Below, piece after piece: positions 63,377-64,000 of a stretch of DNA of 64,000 bases; the stretch's first letter is position 1; each line of letters begins with the position of its first letter. The notes under the pieces were generated by a model, which was given only the letters and a program-made list of their open reading frames with translations, was not told the DNA's origin and ran no database searches. The DNA is from DATLLJ01 sp035537875. GTDB lineage: Bacteria; Acidobacteriota; Vicinamibacteria; Vicinamibacterales; CAVVIG01. Made by a program: the position numbers and the translations under genes. The DNA lies in NCBI GenBank assembly GCA_035537875.1, contig DATLLJ010000002.1:133976-197975 (forward strand). The letters run 5' to 3'.

Positions 63377-64000
63377 CTACTCCATCGACTCTCCCCTGGT
63401 CCCGAGCGCCTCCTCGGGCTCGACGAAGTATTCCATGTCGCGCTCGAGATCCATCTCCTCGTCGCTCGGCTGCGGCAGCGCCGGCGGCGGCGGCGGTTCG
63501 TCCGGCGGGATCCGCACGTTGCGGTAGTACTCGAACCCGGTGCCGGCCGGGATGAGACGGCCCATGGTGACGTTCTCCTTGAGGCCGCGCAGGTGATCGA
63601 CCTTGCCGGAAATGGACGCTTCGGTCAGCACACGGGTCGTCTCCTGGAACGACGCCGCCGAGATGAACGAGTCGGTCGAGAGCGACGCCTTCGTGATGCC
63701 GAGCAGCAGCGGCCGGCCCTGTGCCGGACGTTCGCCCTTGGTGATGACGCGCTCGTTTTCCTCGAGGAAGCGGAACTTGTCGACCTGCTCGTCGACGAGG
63801 AACTCGGTGTCGCCGACGTCCTCGATCTTGACCCAGCGCATCATCTGCCTGGCGATCGTCTCGATGTGCTTGTCGTTGATGTTGACGCCCTGCAGCCGAT
63901 AGACCTCCTGAATTTCGTTCACGAGGTACTTCTGCAGTTCCTTCTCGCCCAGCACCCGCAGGATGTCGTGCGGATTGCTCGGACCGTCCATCAACTGCTC
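63377..64000 (-). CDS. rpoC: RNA polymerase beta' subunit, C-terminal end (5' part outside window)
   Basis: The frame is open to the right edge; 207 residues are visible, ending at 63377. LVNEIQEVYRLQGVNINDKHIETIARQMMRWV, LLGITKASLSTDSFISAASFQETTRVLTEA and KENVTMGRLIPAGTGFEYYRN are the invariant end of beta'. The tail (PPPPPALPQPSDEEMDLERDMEYFVEPEEAL) is an acidic extension. This identifies the right end of the window as the end of an rpoBC transcript, running leftward. Confidence 0.98.
   Translation of the reverse strand, partial: EQLMDGPSNPHDILRVLGEKELQKYLVNEIQEVYRLQGVNINDKHIETIARQMMRWVKIEDVGDTEFLVDEQVDKFRFLEENERVITKGERPAQGRPLLLGITKASLSTDSFISAASFQETTRVLTEASISGKVDHLRGLKENVTMGRLIPAGTGFEYYRNVRIPPDEPPPPPALPQPSDEEMDLERDMEYFVEPEEALGTRGESME

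Overview
The window is a high-GC, densely packed bacterial chromosome segment. The mix of genes suggests an Acidobacteriota member of the Vicinamibacteria type: many secreted serine hydrolases, secreted metallo-beta-lactamase-fold enzymes, tannase-like esterases, a sulfatase, a DUF6152 protein, a one-piece Ser/Thr kinase-ATPase-TPR protein, and a Tat-exported amidohydrolase. This is inference from gene content; there is no rRNA here. The one firm anchor is the 3' end of rpoC at the right edge, with its terminator. Almost every gene lies on the minus strand; only 6652-7455 and 55407-55805 are on the plus strand.

Layout, left to right. 1-1649: an open-ended receiver-like plus coiled-coil protein with a 138-bp internal tandem repeat. 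1.7-8.6 kb: ABM, VOC and SnoaL-like small proteins, a methyltransferase next to a yeast-FCY1-like cytosine deaminase, an AlkD-like repair protein and two secreted MBL enzymes. 8.6-16.5 kb: MmgE/PrpD, SDR, a HpcH/HpaI aldolase-like protein, GNAT, an F420-type NADP oxidoreductase, TMEM175-like channel, OsmC, DJ-1/PfpI and a beta-lactamase-like lipoprotein. 17-22.3 kb: an export-oriented catabolic cluster (amidohydrolase, NHL protein, sulfatase, tannase). 22.3-45.4 kb: housekeeping and accessory singles, including ADP-ribosylglycohydrolase, threonine aldolase, LOG-like protein, YbjQ, DinB, SDR, LysE, cupins and amidase, with several decayed fragments between them. 45.4-50.1 kb: the large kinase and an ankyrin protein. 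50.2-62.6 kb: DUF6152/HbpS/secreted-protein triplet, serine hydrolase, APH(6)-like kinase, a lone PIN-domain protein, carbonic anhydrase, ornithine-cyclodeaminase-like, FAD oxidase, PPOX protein and zinc-type oxidoreductase. 63.4-64 kb: rpoC end.

The most notable item is the OsmC-family gene at 14139-14612. Read conventionally it is split by an in-frame TGA at codon 67. That TGA sits exactly where the family has its redox cysteine, the frame stays open for 90 further codons with the second conserved cysteine present, and an all-GC 6-bp hairpin with a UGGAG loop lies 25 nt downstream, the geometry of a bacterial SECIS. I read it as a selenoprotein in an apparent operon DJ-1/PfpI - OsmC(Sec) - TMEM175.

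Several genes look broken: two VOC C-terminal fragments (27.8 and 35.7 kb), an N-terminally truncated AAC(3) (37.0 kb) and a CPBP-family gene with an internal deletion and frameshift (54.2 kb). No CRISPR array, insertion sequence, prophage or tRNA gene was recognised.
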